DNA of 64,000 bases from Acanthosepion esculentum (lineage: Eukaryota > Mollusca > Cephalopoda > Sepiida > Sepiidae), in the NCBI GenBank assembly GCA_964036315.1, contig CAXIWW010000817.1, positions 8,281,501 through 8,345,500 of the forward strand. The letters run 5' to 3'. Each line of letters begins with the position of its first letter. Position 1 is the first letter of the stretch. Below, piece after piece: positions 61,433 through 64,000 of the stretch. Below the pieces are notes generated by a model. The model ran no database searches, was not told where the DNA came from, and saw nothing but the letters and a program-made list of their open reading frames with translations. Made by a program: the position numbers and the translations under genes.

Positions 61433-64000
61433 AAAGTCCCATGCAGACGACCACAACCCAGGAGACAGTCCCAGAAAGTCCCACGCAGACGACCCCCGAC
61501 ACAGGAGACAGTCCCAGAAAGTCCCACGCAGACGAACCCCAGTCCCAGAAAGTCCCACGAAGACGACACCCCACCCAGGAGACAGTTCTCAGAATGTCCC
61601 AAACAGAAGACCCCCCACCCAGTTGACAGTCCCAGAAAGTCCCACAAAGACGACCCCCACTCCCAGAAAGTCCCACGCAGACGGCCCCAGTCTCAGAAAG
61701 TCCCACGCAGACGAACCCCAGTCCCAGAAAGTCCCAAGCAGACGACCCTCAGTCACAGAAAATCCCACGCAGACGTGCTCCACACCGAGGAGACAGTCCC
61801 AGAATGTCCCACGCAGACGAACCCCAGTCTAAGAAATTCCCATGCAGAAGACCCCCACCCAGGAGACATTCCCAGAAAGTCCCTAGCAGACGAACCCCCA
61901 CACAGGAGAGAGTCCCAGAAAGTCCCTAGCAGACGAACCCCCACACAGGAGAGAGTCCAAGAAAATCCCATGCAGACGACCCCACTTCCAGAAAGTCCCA
62001 CGTAGACGGCCCCCAGTCACAGAATGTCCCACGCAGACGACCCCCATTTCCAGAAAGTCCAACGCAGACGACCTCCACCCTGCAGACAGTCCCAGAAAGT
62101 CCCACGCAGACGACCCCCAGTCCCAGAAAGTCCCACGCAGACGATCCCCAGTCCCTGAAAGTCCCACGCAGACGACACCCTTGTCCAAGAAAGTCCCACG
62201 CAGACGAACTCCAGTCCAAGCAAGTCCCACGCAGACTACCCCCAGTCCCAGAAAGTCCCACGTAGACCACCCCCCAACTAGAAGACAGTCCCAGAAAGTC
62301 CCACGCAGACGACCCCCAGTCCCAGAAAGCCCACGCAGACGACCCCCAGTCCCAGAAAGTCCCACGCAGACTACCCCAGTCCCAGAAAGTCCCACGCAGT
62401 CTACACCCTACCAAGGAGACAGTCCCAGAAAGTCCCACGCAGACGACCCGCCACCCAGGAGACAGTCCCAGAAAGTCCAACGCAGACGAACCCTCACCCA
62501 GGAGACAGTCCCAGAAAGACCCACGCAGACCAGCCCCAGTCCCAGAAAGTACCACACAAACGACCCCCAGTCCTAGGAAGTCCCATGCAGACGACCACCA
62601 CCCAGGAGACAGTCCCAGAAAATCACACGCAGACGACGCCCACCCAAGAGACAGTCTCAGAAAATCCCACGCAGACGAGCCCCCACCCAGTAGACAATCC
62701 CAGAAAGTCCCACGCTGACGACCCCAGTCCCAGAAAGTCCCACGCAGACGACCCCGCACCAAGGAGACAGTCCCAGAAAGTCCCACGCAGATGACCCCCA
62801 GTCCAAGAAAGTCCCACGCAGACGACCCTCTCGTCCCAGAAAGTACAACGCAGACTACCCCCAGTCCCAGAAAGTCCCACGCAGACGACCCCCAGTCCCA
62901 GAAAGTCCCACGCAGACGACCCCCAGTCCCAGAAAGTCCCACGCAGACGATACCCAACCCAGGAGACAATCCCAGAAAGTCCCACGCAGAAGACCCCCAG
63001 TCCCAGGAAGTCACATGCAGACGACCCCCACCCAGGAGACAGTCCCAGAAATTCCCACGCAGACGACCCCCCAACCAAGAGACGGTCCCAGAAAGTCCCA
63101 CGCAGACGACACCCATTCCGAGAAAGTCCCACGCAGACGACCCCCAGTCCCAGGAAGTCCAACGCAGACGACCCACAGTCCAAGGAGACAGTCCCAGAAA
63201 GTCCCACGCAGACGGCCCCCAGTCCCAGAAAGTCCCACGCAGACGACCCCCAGTCCGACAAAGTCACACGCAGAAGACCCCAGTCCCAGAAAATCCCTCG
63301 CAGACGACACCCCACACAGGAGACAGTTCTCAGAAAGTCCCAAACAGACGACCCCCCACCCAGGAGACAGTGCCAGAAACTCCCACGCAGACGACCCCCA
63401 CTCCCAGAAAGTCCCACGCAGACGACCTTCAGTCCCAGAAAGTCCCACGCAGACGATCCCCAGTCCCAGGAAGTCCAACGCAGACGACCCCCAGTCCCAG
63501 GAGACAGTCCCAGAAAGTCCCACGCAGACGACCCCCACTCCCAGAAAGTCCAACGCAGACGGCCCCCAGTCACAGAAAGTCCCACGCAGACGACCCCCAG
63601 TCACAAAAAATCCGACGCAGACGTTCCCCCACCCAGGAGTCAGTCCCAGAATGTCCCACGCAGACGACCCCCACTTCCAAAAAGTCCCTCGTAGACGGCC
63701 CCAGTCAAAGAAAGTCCAACGCAGACGACTCCCAGTCCCAGAAACTCCCACGCAGACGACCCCCACCCAGCAGACATTCCCAGAAAGTCCCACGCAGATG
63801 AGCCCCACCCAGGAGACAGTCCCAGAAAGTCCCACGCAGACGACCCCCAGACCAAGAAAGTCCCACGCAGACGACCCCCAGTCCCAGAAAGTCCAACGCA
63901 GACGAACCCCAGTCCCAGAAAGTCCCACGGAGACGAACCCCCACCCAGGAGACAGTCCCAGAAAGACCCACGGAGACGACCCCCAGTCCCAGAAAGTCCC
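61427..64000 (-). repeat. R1 minisatellite block c (C-rich strand shown), continues beyond the window
   Basis: Reverse-complement R1 units of both lengths fill the window to its end. Short 31-bp units predominate more than in block a. Variants such as AGTCACAGAAAGTCC and CACCCAGTTGACAG are specific to this block, and I did not find a long collinear match to block a or b. Open frames up to about 416 codons on the minus strand are compositional. Confidence 0.95.

Overview
No gene, RNA gene or recognisable transposon is visible in this window. All 64 kb consists of four unrelated tandem-repeat (satellite/minisatellite) families arranged as a block mosaic. This points to a eukaryotic nuclear genome, probably heterochromatin of a large, repeat-rich genome assembled from long reads. 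The sequence does not allow a taxon to be named, and a centromeric or pericentromeric location is possible but unproven.

Families (names are mine). R1 is a G-rich minisatellite with two interleaved unit lengths, about 31 bp and about 42-44 bp, which differ by a 12-bp module. R2 is an AT-rich satellite with a 393-395 bp unit. R3 has a 73-bp monomer organised as an A-B-C trimer of about 219 bp. R4 has a 58-60 bp unit.

Layout: R1(+) 1-29,858; R2(+) 29,855-31,492; R3(+) 31,488-41,382; strand switch at about 41,383; R3(-) 41,383-44,670; R2(-) 44,668-46,304; R1(-) 46,301-47,706; R3(+) 47,704-58,290; R2(+) 58,291-60,081; R4 60,079-61,432; R1(-) 61,427 to the window end. The part from about 29.1 to 47.4 kb is an imperfect giant inverted duplication. 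The R1/R2 and R2/R3 junctions each occur twice, in mirror image, with the same join, and coordinates near them sum to a constant of about 76,158. The arms are asymmetric because the left R3 block is about 9.9 kb and the right one about 3.3 kb. A 28-bp perfect stem with a 30-bp loop sits at the strand switch.

Within R1, large segments have been copied. The clearest case is a head-to-tail duplication (7,761-13,194 and 13,195-18,365) whose second copy lacks 178 bp and 85 bp. A block at 5.7-8.0 kb recurs at 18.8-21.1 kb. R3 arrays show similar internal copying in multiples of 73 or 219 bp. Long open frames in R1 on both strands follow from base composition and are not annotated as genes. The nearest thing to an unusual system here is structural: a satellite-built palindrome and the amplification history recorded in it.
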